64,000 nt of DNA from NCBI RefSeq assembly GCF_024436415.1, contig NZ_JAFMZQ010000001.1, forward strand, positions 1,488,001 to 1,552,000, read 5' to 3'. Numbering within the stretch: position 1 is the first letter of the stretch; every line of letters begins with the position of its first letter. The notes below the pieces were generated by a model that saw only the letters and a program-made list of their open reading frames with translations, was not told the origin of the DNA and did not search any database. This document shows, one piece after another, positions 42,331-52,310 of the stretch. The translations under genes and the position numbers were made by a program. This DNA is from Pedobacter deserti (GTDB lineage Bacteria > Bacteroidota > Bacteroidia > Sphingobacteriales > Sphingobacteriaceae).

Positions 42331-43185
42331 ATGAGAGAGCTTAAGATAAATAAGTCATTTACAAGACGCGATCATGATTCTTTATCACGTTACCTGCACG
42401 ACATCGGAAGATATCCGGTTTTAAGTCCGGATGAGGAGGTGAGACTTGCCATTAAAGTGAAAGGTGGTGACACGGCGGCGTTGGACAGGCTGGTCAATGC
42501 TAACTTACGGTTTGTCATCTCCGTGGCTAAGAAATATGAGGGGCAAGGGCTTCCATTACCTGATCTTATATCTGAAGGTAATATGGGCCTCATCAAAGCG
42601 GCAGAAAAATTCGACCACACTAAGGGCTTTAAGTTTATCAGTTTTGCCGTTTGGTGGATCAGACAATCCATCATGATAGCTATTTCCACCCAAAAACGCA
42701 TGATTCGCCTGCCGATGAATCAGATAACAGATTTAGCGGATATACGAAAGGCCGAAACAGATTTGGAACAGAAGCTGGAGAGAAGCCCCTCTATCGAGGA
42801 AATCGCGGAGCATACAGGTATCCCCCTGGAAAAGCTTATGCACTATCGTTCCGAAAACTTGTCGACTGTGTCGTATGATGTTCCTGAGGACGATGACTTT
42901 CCAAATGTTCGCCCGGTTTTGCATGACAAGGAAGGGCCATCTCCGGATGGAGGAATGATCTCAAGTGATTTCAGTAGTGAGGTATCGAAGATACTGGCAA
43001 CACTACCTGTGAGGAATAGGAAGGTGCTGGAAATGTCATTCGGGCTTCAGGGTCAGCAGATGCAACTGGATGATATCGCCGATGTGTTTGGAATGAGCAA
43101 GGAAACGATACGGAAGAGCAAGAACGACGGGCTGAACATGCTTAGAGAGCATAAGCAATTAAGTTATATGCTGCAATATCTCTAA
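42331..43185 (+). CDS. Sigma-70 family factor, divergent paralogue of the primary sigma
   Basis: A 284-residue protein in the size range of Bacteroidota primary sigma factors. It has region 1.2 ('DSLSRYLHDIGRYPVLSPDE'), region 2 ('NLRFVISVAKKYEGQGLPL', 'FKFISFAVWWIRQSIMIAIS') and region 3. Region 4 is unusual: the -33-recognition helix reads 'SKETIRKSKNDGLNMLREH' instead of the usual 'TRERVRQIKEKAIRRLR'. I infer a group 2 (non-primary) sigma factor with altered -33 preference. Targets are unknown. The pxp operon lies downstream on the same strand. Confidence 0.85.
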   Translation: MRELKINKSFTRRDHDSLSRYLHDIGRYPVLSPDEEVRLAIKVKGGDTAALDRLVNANLRFVISVAKKYEGQGLPLPDLISEGNMGLIKAAEKFDHTKGFKFISFAVWWIRQSIMIAISTQKRMIRLPMNQITDLADIRKAETDLEQKLERSPSIEEIAEHTGIPLEKLMHYRSENLSTVSYDVPEDDDFPNVRPVLHDKEGPSPDGGMISSDFSSEVSKILATLPVRNRKVLEMSFGLQGQQMQLDDIADVFGMSKETIRKSKNDGLNMLREHKQLSYMLQYL

Positions 43186-43215
43186 TCGCCTTGATTTATT
43201 CTGCCTGACCACTGC

Positions 43216-43223
43216 TATTTTTG
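43216..43223 (+). promoter_or_regulatory. -7 element of the pxp operon
   Basis: TATTTTTG matches TAnnTTTG, with TTG 22 nt upstream at 43191-43193. A second near-match TATCTTG follows at 43225. Start codon at 43252. Confidence 0.5.
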
Positions 43224-43251
43224 TTATCTTGAGCCCTTGGCGTTATAACTG

Positions 43252-43956
43252 ATGGCTGATATTTTAAAAACGGCGAGATTCTACCCTTTGGGTGACCAGG
43301 CAATTGTTTTATCGCTTGGCAATACCATTGATTCGCAGACGTACGAACTGATTGGCAGATTGTCTGCTTACCTGGAGAAGAACCAGCAGGAAGGTTTCGC
43401 AGAGTTTGTACCTGCCTTTACTTCCGTTACGATTTTTTATAACCCTTTGGTCATTAACTACGACCAGGCGGAGTACAATTTGCGATCTGCGCTAAGCTCT
43501 ATTGGAGGTCCGGGTACGGCGACTGGTGTGAGAGTGGTGGAAATACCTGTCTGCTACGGAGGGCTTTACGGTCCGGATCTGGGCATAGTCGCTTCCCACG
43601 CGGGCTTGAGTGAGGGGGAGGTTGTGCATTTGCACCAGACGTCAGAATACCAAGTGTATATGATTGGTTTCGCACCAGGATTTCCTTATTTGGGAGGTTT
43701 AGATACGTGTTTGGCAACGCCAAGAAAGGATAAACCAAGAACTTTGGTTAAGGCAGGCTCTGTAGGCATTGCCGGAAAGCAAACGGGAATTTATTCTATG
43801 GACACGCCGGGAGGATGGCAGATTATTGGTCGTACGCCCTTACGGCTTTTCGATCCGGAATCAAAAGATCCTGTTTTGCTCAAAGCAGGCGACAGAATCA
43901 GGTTTTTCGCAATAGATGAAGACGAGTTTGCTCATTATGTAAGTCATGGGAATTAG
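43252..43956 (+). CDS. pxpB: 5-oxoprolinase subunit PxpB (KipI family)
   Basis: A 234-residue protein of the carboxyltransferase-like KipI family: 'FYPLGDQAIVLSLG', 'IPVCYGGLYGPDLGIVASHA', 'YMIGFAPGFPYLGGLDTCLA', 'SVGIAGKQTGIYSMDTPGGW' and 'IIGRTPLRLFDP'. With PxpA and PxpC it forms the ATP-dependent 5-oxoprolinase that opens 5-oxoproline (pyroglutamate) to glutamate. It overlaps pxpC by 11 nt. Confidence 0.94.
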   Translation: MADILKTARFYPLGDQAIVLSLGNTIDSQTYELIGRLSAYLEKNQQEGFAEFVPAFTSVTIFYNPLVINYDQAEYNLRSALSSIGGPGTATGVRVVEIPVCYGGLYGPDLGIVASHAGLSEGEVVHLHQTSEYQVYMIGFAPGFPYLGGLDTCLATPRKDKPRTLVKAGSVGIAGKQTGIYSMDTPGGWQIIGRTPLRLFDPESKDPVLLKAGDRIRFFAIDEDEFAHYVSHGN

Positions 43957-44908
43957 GGTTTTAAAAAGCGGGTTGCTCACGACGATTCAGGATACAGGCC
44001 GGCACGGTTACAGGAGGCAAGGTATCATAGTGTCGGGAGCCATGGATAGCCTGGCTTTACGTATCGGTAACATGCTGGTGGGCAATAACGAGGACGAAGC
44101 CGCTATCGAGTGCAGTGTTTTAGGCCCATCCTTATATTTTGAAGAAAGCACGCTTATAGCAATCACAGGTGGCGATCTTTCAGCCAGTGTTGACGGTAGA
44201 CCTTTAGCAACGTGGCGGCCCGTCTTAGTGCAAAAGGGTGCTACGCTTTCGTTCGGCAAACCGAATAGTGGATGCAGAGCCTATGTTTGCATTTCCGGAG
44301 GACTTAACCTGCCGAAAATATTGAGCAGCCGCTCCACATACTTAAAGGCACGAATTGGCGGCTGGCAGGGAAGGGCACTTCAGGTGGGCGATTGCTTACC
44401 ATTTCGATCGACCGCGGGCCCGACCTTGCAAGGTGGAAACTGGTCGCTCCATCATGGGATCTATCCAGACATAACAACCGAGACTGTACGCGTGACCGAA
44501 GGGCCTGAGTATTCCTTGTTCAGGACAGAGAGTCTCAGCGTGTTTACCAGCCGACGCTTCCAGATCAGCAGTCTGGCCGACCGCATGGGTTATCGGATGT
44601 GGGGAGAGAAGCTACTGCTTAACCGGCATACTGATATGCTTTCAGAAGCCGTTGCCTTTGGCACGATTCAGGTGCCGCCCGATGGCGACCCCATTATTTT
44701 GATGGCCGATCATCAGACCACAGGCGGCTATCCAAGGATTGCACAGGTGATCACGGCCGACCAATCCATTTTGGCACAGAAGCAAAGTGGACAGTTTATT
44801 TTATTTAAAATGGTTAGTTTAGCAGAAGCCCATGCGGCGTTGAAGGATACCGAGGGTAAGCTTCGCCAGTTGCGGCAGACTTTATCATTTAAATTTGGAG
44901 GACTATGA
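43946..44908 (+). CDS. pxpC: 5-oxoprolinase subunit PxpC (KipA family)
   Basis: A 320-residue protein of the KipA/biotin-dependent carboxyltransferase-like family: 'LTTIQDTGRHGYRRQGIIVS', 'GAMDSLALRIGNMLVGN', 'ALQVGDCLPF', 'RVTEGPEYSLF' and 'DRMGYRMWG', then 'GTIQVPPDGDPIILMADHQT' and 'GGYPRIAQVI'. It is a subunit of 5-oxoprolinase. Its start overlaps pxpB and its stop overlaps the pxpA start (ATGA), so stoichiometric translation is likely. Confidence 0.94.
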   Translation: MGIRVLKSGLLTTIQDTGRHGYRRQGIIVSGAMDSLALRIGNMLVGNNEDEAAIECSVLGPSLYFEESTLIAITGGDLSASVDGRPLATWRPVLVQKGATLSFGKPNSGCRAYVCISGGLNLPKILSSRSTYLKARIGGWQGRALQVGDCLPFRSTAGPTLQGGNWSLHHGIYPDITTETVRVTEGPEYSLFRTESLSVFTSRRFQISSLADRMGYRMWGEKLLLNRHTDMLSEAVAFGTIQVPPDGDPIILMADHQTTGGYPRIAQVITADQSILAQKQSGQFILFKMVSLAEAHAALKDTEGKLRQLRQTLSFKFGGL

Positions 44909-45699
44909 AGAGCGATATGAGTGTTGACCTGAATTGCGACATGGGTGAGGGCTTTGATGTTTATAGTGCAGGCAAGGACGTGGAGCTTATGCCCTATGTA
45001 ACTTCTGTGAATATCGCCTGCGGGTTTCATGCTGGAGATGCCTCGGTGATGAAGCGTACTGTGCGCCTGGCGCTCGAGCATGGGCTGGCTGTTGGCGCTC
45101 ACCCGGGCTTGCAGGACCTGAAAGGCTTCGGCAGGAGGGAGATGTCTATTTCGCCTGAGGAAGCCTACGATATTACTGTTTATCAAGTGGGTGCGCTTGC
45201 GGCGTTCGTGAAAAGCGAAGGCGGCATTTTGCATCATGTAAAGCCTCATGGAGCGTTATACAATATGGCCGCCGTAAACCGGCGACTATCCGAAGCTATC
45301 GCCGAAGCAGTTGCGAGAGTAGCATCCGAGCTTATCCTATATGGCCTATCGGGAAGTGAACTGCTTGTTGCCGGACGTAAACTCGGGCTTCCTGTGGCTA
45401 GTGAGGTATTTGCCGATCGCAGATACCAATCGGACAGAACGCTTGTACCGCGGACTCAGCCTAGTGCTGTGATCGCTGATGAGGACGAGGCCTTGCAGCA
45501 GGTATTGTCTATGGTTAAGACCGGCGTTGTGCAAACACTGGGTGGAAATAGCATAGAGATACAGGCAGACACCATATGTATCCATGGAGATAGCCCCCGT
45601 GCACTTGAGTTTACAAAGAAAATATACCATGGGCTACAGGGTGCGGGGGTCACGCTGAGCGCTTACAAACAAGGTCCGGATTCATATGATGGAAAATAA
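44905..45699 (+). CDS. pxpA: 5-oxoprolinase subunit PxpA (LamB/YcsF family)
   Basis: A 264-residue protein of the LamB/YcsF family: 'VDLNCDMGEGFDVYSAGKDV', 'VNIACGFHAGDASVMKRTV', 'VGAHPGLQDLKGFGRREM', 'HVKPHGALYNM' and 'VASEVFADRRYQSDRTLVPR', and the end 'ICIHGDSPRALEF'. It is the third 5-oxoprolinase subunit. It overlaps the NRAMP-like gene by 14 nt. Confidence 0.95.
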   Translation: MKSDMSVDLNCDMGEGFDVYSAGKDVELMPYVTSVNIACGFHAGDASVMKRTVRLALEHGLAVGAHPGLQDLKGFGRREMSISPEEAYDITVYQVGALAAFVKSEGGILHHVKPHGALYNMAAVNRRLSEAIAEAVARVASELILYGLSGSELLVAGRKLGLPVASEVFADRRYQSDRTLVPRTQPSAVIADEDEALQQVLSMVKTGVVQTLGGNSIEIQADTICIHGDSPRALEFTKKIYHGLQGAGVTLSAYKQGPDSYDGK

Positions 45700-46867
45700 A
45701 AAGAAAGGCGCGCTCCTGGGGGCTGCTTTCCTGATGGCTACGTCTGCTATCGGCCCTGGTTTTCTGACACAAACCACCGTATTTACACAATCGCTTGGAG
45801 CAAGTTTTGGATTTGTAATCCTGGTGTCGGTAATTATCGACATTGGTGTGCAACTCAATATCTGGCGGGTAATTACAGTATCAGAAATGCGGGCGCAGCA
45901 GATCGCAAACCAGTTGGTGCCAGGCCTGGGTGCCTTTGTATCGCTGCTCATCGTGCTGGGAGGACTTGCGTTTAATATTGGCAATGTGGCCGGTGCCGGT
46001 CTCGGGCTTAATGCTCTTTTAGGCATTCCTGTGCTCAGCGGTGCGGTTTTGTCGGCCGGTCTAGCCATCGCTATATTCATCGTGAGAGAGGCTAGAAAGG
46101 CTATGGATTTGTTTGCGCAGGCAATGGGTTTTGTCATGATCCTGACTATAATCTATATCGCAGTAACGTCAGCGCCGCCTGTTGGAGAAGCGGTTTTCCA
46201 TACGGTAATGCCTGAAAAGGTCGACCTGATAACGATTATAACGCTAGTGGGGGGCACGGTAGGCGGTTATATAACCTTTTCGGGCGGGCATCGGCTGCTG
46301 GACGCGGGCATAAAAGGTGCTGCGTCTTTAAAGCAGGTCGACCGCAGTGCGGTGACTGGCATTTCTGTAGCATCACTTATACGCGCGCTGCTTTTCCTGG
46401 CATCGCTTGGTGTGGTTAGTCAGGGATTAAGTATTGATGCAGAGAATCCCACCGGCTCAGTTTTTCAACTCGCTGCCGGACCTCTTGGCTATAAATTGTT
46501 TGGTTTGGTGATGTTCTCAGCGGCGATTACGTCGATTATCGGCTCGGCGTATACTTCCGTTTCTTTTATCAAAACGTTTCATGCCAAGATAAATGACAAT
46601 GAAAATAGGGTAATCATCGCGTTCATCATTATCTCTGCACTTGTATTCGTAACAATCGGTAAACCGGTAAAACTTCTGATTATGGCAGGTGCCATCAACG
46701 GTTTTATATTGCCGCTCACCCTTTTGATCATTCTGATCGCTGCCCATAAAGAGAAGATCATCGGGGATTATGTCCATCCGAAATGGCTGACCGCCATCGG
46801 AGGAGTCATTGTTGCGGTAATGACCTATATGAGCTTGCAGGTGTTGTTTGACTTGGTCGGCAAATAA
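45686..46867 (+). CDS. NRAMP family transporter (YcsG-like)
   Basis: A 393-residue membrane protein with about eleven hydrophobic helices. The first contains 'SAIGPGFLTQTTVF', with the NRAMP-like region where classical metal transporters read D-P-G-N. The D-P-G-N triad residues are replaced here (G-P-G-F), so metal transport is doubtful. In Bacillus the related ycsG lies beside ycsF, kipI and kipA, and uptake of 5-oxoproline or an analogue is a reasonable inference. Start at 45686 or 45689. Confidence 0.82.
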   Translation: MMENKKKGALLGAAFLMATSAIGPGFLTQTTVFTQSLGASFGFVILVSVIIDIGVQLNIWRVITVSEMRAQQIANQLVPGLGAFVSLLIVLGGLAFNIGNVAGAGLGLNALLGIPVLSGAVLSAGLAIAIFIVREARKAMDLFAQAMGFVMILTIIYIAVTSAPPVGEAVFHTVMPEKVDLITIITLVGGTVGGYITFSGGHRLLDAGIKGAASLKQVDRSAVTGISVASLIRALLFLASLGVVSQGLSIDAENPTGSVFQLAAGPLGYKLFGLVMFSAAITSIIGSAYTSVSFIKTFHAKINDNENRVIIAFIIISALVFVTIGKPVKLLIMAGAINGFILPLTLLIILIAAHKEKIIGDYVHPKWLTAIGGVIVAVMTYMSLQVLFDLVGK

Positions 46868-46898
46868 AAATCCCCGTTGCAGCAAGCAACGGGGATTT
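46868..46898. terminator. Bidirectional terminator between the pxp operon and eno
   Basis: Perfect 13-bp stem (46868-46880 with 46886-46898), 5-nt loop, flanked by A and T tracts. It serves the convergent genes on both strands. Confidence 0.88.
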
Positions 46899-46916
46899 GA
46901 AATGTGAGAAGTGAAA

Positions 46917-48227
<1,311 letters not shown>

Positions 48228-48277
48228 TTATTAGTTAAACACCTTAGTGTACAAATTACAATTACTAAGGCAATATC

Positions 48278-48285
48278 CAAAGTTA
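48278..48285 (-). promoter_or_regulatory. -7 element of eno
   Basis: TAACTTTG on the minus strand, giving a leader of about 56 nt. No clear -33 element. Confidence 0.5.
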
Positions 48286-48306
48286 GAATAAATTTTAATT
48301 ATGATG

Positions 48307-49398
48307 CTATTCCCATTTAAAAACTTTGACTGCAAGGGCGTAAATAGCAGTCCCCCAGATCACCATGATCAAAATCTGGTATCGAACATCCCATAAACCG
48401 GCACCCTCAAAAGCTACTTTTCGCATAGCGTCATTCAGGTAAGTAAGCGGCAGGGCCCGGCTTACAGGCTGCAGCCAGGAAGGGAATGCATCAATGGAAA
48501 AGAATGTTCCTGAGAGGAGGAACTGTGGAAGCGTTATGATGTTGGAGATAGGTGGTATGGTGCTTTCGCTTTTGGCTACACCTGAAACCACAAACCCGAA
48601 ACCCATAAACACGACTAGTCCGATTAAGGCCAGAAGAAGCATGTTAATCACTGTGACTGCACCGTGTATCAACGTAAAATGAAAAAAGAAATGTCCGAGC
48701 AGAATAATAAAGAGTGCTCCGAGCAGCGCAAAACCAATGCGCGCAAGGCCTTCTCCGAAAACAATGCTCGACCTCTTCACCGGGGTTGCAAAGAAGCGCT
48801 TGATTACGAGATTTTGCCTCAGACTAAAAAAAACAAATGCGGTACCAAAAACCCCGGTACTTAACAGTGAAAAACCCAGCTGACCGGGAAGGATGAAATC
48901 GATGGTGCGGTATATACGTCCGGTCACAGTACTCTCTTTCAGTTCTGCTACGGTTGGCATAACGCCTTTGCTATTAAGATTAAACAACAAATTGTTTAAA
49001 ACAGATTTGAAAATGCTGCCTTTATCTACAGCCGCTGATGTGTATTGAACCGAGACGGTATACGCGGGATACCCTGCTGGATTAGAAGCAACCGCGATCA
49101 ACGCATCGTAAGTGCCTTTCTCCAGGGCGCTTCGAATCTCTGAGGTATCTTTGTTTTTTACAAGTTGAACAACGGTATTGGATTCAAGTGCTTTAATCAC
49201 CGGGTTTTGTAAGTCAGATCCCGGTTGTACAGCTACGCGAACATGTATACCTCCGCCACTCAGGAAACCAAAAACAAGAATAAAAATGAGTGGAAAAGCC
49301 AGGGTGAATATTACCGCCGAGGGGCTGCGCATAATGGATCTGAAACTAGCTTTAGCCAGGGCTAGGGTGGCAAGCGTATCGCTGTAGTTCTTCCTCAT
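48307..49398 (-). CDS. ABC-2 type transporter permease
   Basis: A 363-residue membrane protein. A first helix near residues 30-48 ('VIFTLAFPLIFILVFGFLSG') precedes a large extracytoplasmic domain (about 50-170), and five more helices fill the C-terminal half, with 'PRQLGFSL'-like and 'FGEGLARIGFALLGALFIIL' segments. This is the usual ABC-2 exporter arrangement. Together with the upstream ATPase gene (6-nt gap) it should form an exporter of a lipid, polymer or drug; substrate unknown. Confidence 0.9.
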   Translation of the reverse strand: MRKNYSDTLATLALAKASFRSIMRSPSAVIFTLAFPLIFILVFGFLSGGGIHVRVAVQPGSDLQNPVIKALESNTVVQLVKNKDTSEIRSALEKGTYDALIAVASNPAGYPAYTVSVQYTSAAVDKGSIFKSVLNNLLFNLNSKGVMPTVAELKESTVTGRIYRTIDFILPGQLGFSLLSTGVFGTAFVFFSLRQNLVIKRFFATPVKRSSIVFGEGLARIGFALLGALFIILLGHFFFHFTLIHGAVTVINMLLLALIGLVVFMGFGFVVSGVAKSESTIPPISNIITLPQFLLSGTFFSIDAFPSWLQPVSRALPLTYLNDAMRKVAFEGAGLWDVRYQILIMVIWGTAIYALAVKVFKWE

Positions 49399-49404
49399 AT
49401 GTTC

Positions 49405-50175
49405 TTAATGATCTTCCCGCCAGGCTTTACCCGTGAGGTTAATAAATACGTCTTCAAGGTTAGCCCGTTTTACTTCCTTTTTACGTTCGAAACCACTGTT
49501 GACGAGGTTATCTATGAGATTATCGGGGGTGTCCAACACCAAGATCTCGCCATTTTCCACAAAAGCAACACGATCACACAGTTGTTCAGCTTCATCCATG
49601 TAATGTGTAGTGAGTACAACCGTAGTGCCTTGATTGCGAATATTGGTGATAAGGTCCCAAAGGTTGCGTCTGGCCTGTGGGTCCAGGCCCGTTGTGGGCT
49701 CGTCAAGGAAGATAATTTTAGGATTATTGATCAGGGTGGTAGCAATCGAGAAACGCTGCTTCTGCCCCCCTGAAAGCGCCTTATACTTAGCTTTGGCTTT
49801 GTCCTGCAGGTTGACCTTTTCCAGCATGTGCATAGGCTGCACATCAACATCATACAGTCCTGAGAAAAGTTCTATAAGCTCTATAAGATTGAGGTTTGGG
49901 TAATAACCCGCAGCCTGGAGCTGCACCCCAATAACGCGTTTTATGAGCGTAGGGTCCTTGTCAACATCCAGCCCATCTACATGAACGGAACCGGAGCTTT
50001 TCTTTCGCAAGGTTTCGATAATCTCGAGCGTGGTGGTCTTACCAGCACCGTTCGGACCAAGTAAGCCAAATATTTCGTTTTCAAACACCTCAAAGCTGAT
50101 GCCTTTAACGGCTGTAAAATCGCCATACTTTTTTACCAGGTCTTTGACACTGATAATCGCTTTTTTTTGCTCCAT
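49405..50175 (-). CDS. ABC transporter ATP-binding protein
   Basis: A 256-residue ATPase: Walker A 'GLLGPNGAGKTTTLEII', signature 'ALSGGQKQRFSIATTL', Walker B 'PKIIFLDEPTTGLD' and the switch His in 'VVLTTHYMDEAE'. It couples ATP hydrolysis to transport by the permease encoded just downstream. It begins 18 nt after carA, so it could be read from the carA promoter. Confidence 0.96.
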   Translation of the reverse strand: MEQKKAIISVKDLVKKYGDFTAVKGISFEVFENEIFGLLGPNGAGKTTTLEIIETLRKKSSGSVHVDGLDVDKDPTLIKRVIGVQLQAAGYYPNLNLIELIELFSGLYDVDVQPMHMLEKVNLQDKAKAKYKALSGGQKQRFSIATTLINNPKIIFLDEPTTGLDPQARRNLWDLITNIRNQGTTVVLTTHYMDEAEQLCDRVAFVENGEILVLDTPDNLIDNLVNSGFERKKEVKRANLEDVFINLTGKAWREDH

Positions 50176-50192
50176 GTAAAAGCTAGTACTGA

Positions 50193-51305
50193 CTACCAGG
50201 TGACTTCGCCTTTTATCATTCCGATAAAGTCATCGAAAAGGTAACGCGAATCATGCGGGCCCGGTGATGATTCGGGGTGATATTGTACAGAGAAGGCCTT
50301 CTTGCCTTTCACCCGGATACCTTCAATGGAATTGTCGTTCAGGTTCACATGTGTGATCTCTACCTTGTCAGATGCCCTTACCTCTTCAGGTATAACTCCA
50401 AAACCATGGTTTTGCGACGTTACCTCGCAATGGTTTTTGATAATATTTTTTACCGGGTGATTTAATCCACGGTGGCCGTTGAACATTTTCATCGTTCCGA
50501 TACCGTTTGCTTCGGCAAGTAGCTGATGTCCGAGACAGATACCAAACATTGGTTTATTAGCTTCCAGTACCTTCTGGACAGTTTCGATAGCATAAGGCAT
50601 TGCAGAAGGATCGCCGGGGCCATTTGATATAAAGTAACCATCTGCACCCCATTCGTTCATCTCTTCAAAAGTGGTCTTGGCAGGGAATACTTTTACGTAC
50701 AGGTCCCTGTCATCAAAATTCCGCAGAATATTTTTCTTAATTCCCAAATCCAGTGCTGCAACTTTATAAGGCGCATCCGGTGAACCGATGTAATACGGTT
50801 CTTTCGTAGATACCTTTGAGGACAGTTCAAGACCGTCCATAGAAGGCACTTCGGCAAGTTTTGCTTTTAGTTCGTCCAGATCAGTGATTTCAGAAGAAAT
50901 GATCGCGTTCATGGCGCCTTTATTTCTGATGTGACGAACAAGCGCACGTGTATCAATGTCTGAAATGCCGACAATGTTTTCGTTTTGGAAGTAATCCTGA
51001 ATAGACTCAGAGGCTTCTTTCCGGCTATAGCCAATGTTATAATTTTTACAAACCAAACCCGCGATCTTTATGCTCTCCGATTCAGTTTCCTCCTTATGTA
51101 TACCATAGTTTCCGATATGGGCATTTGTGGTAACCATAATTTGAGCGAAGTATGAAGGATCTGTGAATATTTCCTGGTATCCTGTCATGCCCGTGTTAAA
51201 GCAGATTTCGCCAGTTGTAGTACCTATTTTTCCGGCAGCCTTACCATAGTAAACCGTTCCATCAGCCAGTAACAAGATTGCAGGCAACTTCGTGTAGTTA
51301 GTCAT
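50193..51305 (-). CDS. carA: Carbamoyl-phosphate synthase, small (glutaminase) subunit
   Basis: A 370-residue protein. The N-terminal CPSase domain shows 'GEICFNTGMTGYQEIFTDPS', and the class I glutaminase has the nucleophile Cys in 'KPMFGICLGHQLLAEANG' and the His-Glu pair in 'AFSVQYHPESSPGPHDS'. It supplies ammonia to CarB for arginine and pyrimidine synthesis. The promoter lies about 120 nt upstream, so it has a leader of about 115 nt with a palindrome. carB is not in the window. Confidence 0.97.
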   Translation of the reverse strand: MTNYTKLPAILLLADGTVYYGKAAGKIGTTTGEICFNTGMTGYQEIFTDPSYFAQIMVTTNAHIGNYGIHKEETESESIKIAGLVCKNYNIGYSRKEASESIQDYFQNENIVGISDIDTRALVRHIRNKGAMNAIISSEITDLDELKAKLAEVPSMDGLELSSKVSTKEPYYIGSPDAPYKVAALDLGIKKNILRNFDDRDLYVKVFPAKTTFEEMNEWGADGYFISNGPGDPSAMPYAIETVQKVLEANKPMFGICLGHQLLAEANGIGTMKMFNGHRGLNHPVKNIIKNHCEVTSQNHGFGVIPEEVRASDKVEITHVNLNDNSIEGIRVKGKKAFSVQYHPESSPGPHDSRYLFDDFIGMIKGEVTW

Positions 51306-51426
51306 CGTAATTATTTTCAGAGGTTATCGTTTTGAAAAAGAGAGGAAAAGAAGCGATCGGTGCGACGCAGGTGTCGTTTTTGCCATTCGAAAATGTATCG
51401 CGATATAACTCCTTCATTTCGGAGTA

Positions 51427-51456
51427 CAAAGATACGTTTTTACAGTATCTTATCAA
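51427..51456 (-). promoter_or_regulatory. carA: Promoter of carA
   Basis: TTG (51456-51454), 19 nt, TATCTTTG (51434-51427) on the minus strand. The leader to the ATG at 51305 is about 115 nt and includes the palindrome TATCGCGATA (51396-51405). Confidence 0.65.
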
Positions 51457-51466
51457 GTGTTTTTGC

Positions 51467-51474
51467 TAAATTTG
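51467..51474 (+). promoter_or_regulatory. panB: -7 element of panB
   Basis: TAAATTTG, 20 nt before the ATG at 51495. A -33 element is not clear. It is divergent from the carA promoter, about 30 nt away. Confidence 0.5.
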
Positions 51475-51494
51475 TCGGCACAAAATAAACACGC

Positions 51495-52310
51495 ATGTCG
51501 GTACACAAGGAAGTTAAGCGCATTACCACCCATATCCTTCAGGAGATGAAGCAACAAAGGGAGAAGATAGCTATGCTTACAGCTTATGACTATTCTATGG
51601 CTACTATTCTTGATGATGCCGGACTGGATGTGCTGCTTGTTGGTGATTCTGCTTCAAACGTTATGGCAGGACACGAAACTACGTTGCCCATTACCCTTGA
51701 TCAGATGATCTATCATGCGCAGGCCGTTGTACGTGGCGCCAAGCGTGCATTCGTGGTAGTTGATCTGCCTTTTGGAAGTTACCAGGGTAACTCTAAGGAG
51801 GCGCTGAACTCTGCCATCAGGATTATGAAAGAATCCGGCGCACATGGAGTGAAGTTGGAAGGCGGGGCGGAGATTGCAGAGTCGATTTCCCGTATTATCA
51901 CGGCAGGTATTCCGGTTATGGGCCATCTTGGTCTTACACCACAGTCGATCTACAAGTTTGGAACCTATACCGTACGTGCAAAAAATGAGGCAGAAGCAGA
52001 TAAGCTCAAGTCGGATGCCCTTGCTTTACAAGATGCAGGCTGCTTCGCTGTAGTCCTTGAAAAGATTCCCGCCAAGCTCGCTGAGACAGTCTCCAAAAGC
52101 CTTGTGATTCCTACTATAGGTATTGGTGCCGGACCGTACTGCGATGGGCAAGTACTTGTTGTAAATGATATGATCGGACTTACTAAGGGTTTCCGTCCGC
52201 GTTTCCTGAGACAATACCTTGATTTGTACGAAAACATACTTGGTGCTGCACAGAGCTATATTAAAGATGTTAAGTCGGCTGACTTCCCCAATGAAAAGGA
52301 GCAGTACTAA
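51495..52310 (+). CDS. panB: 3-methyl-2-oxobutanoate hydroxymethyltransferase
   Basis: A 271-residue protein: '[20 protein letters not shown]', '[20 protein letters not shown]', '[10 protein letters not shown]', '[17 protein letters not shown]' and '[20 protein letters not shown]'. It makes ketopantoate for pantothenate and coenzyme A synthesis. The next gene's start overlaps its stop by 1 nt (TAATG), forming a two-gene unit. Confidence 0.97.
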   Translation: MSVHKEVKRITTHILQEMKQQREKIAMLTAYDYSMATILDDAGLDVLLVGDSASNVMAGHETTLPITLDQMIYHAQAVVRGAKRAFVVVDLPFGSYQGNSKEALNSAIRIMKESGAHGVKLEGGAEIAESISRIITAGIPVMGHLGLTPQSIYKFGTYTVRAKNEAEADKLKSDALALQDAGCFAVVLEKIPAKLAETVSKSLVIPTIGIGAGPYCDGQVLVVNDMIGLTKGFRPRFLRQYLDLYENILGAAQSYIKDVKSADFPNEKEQY

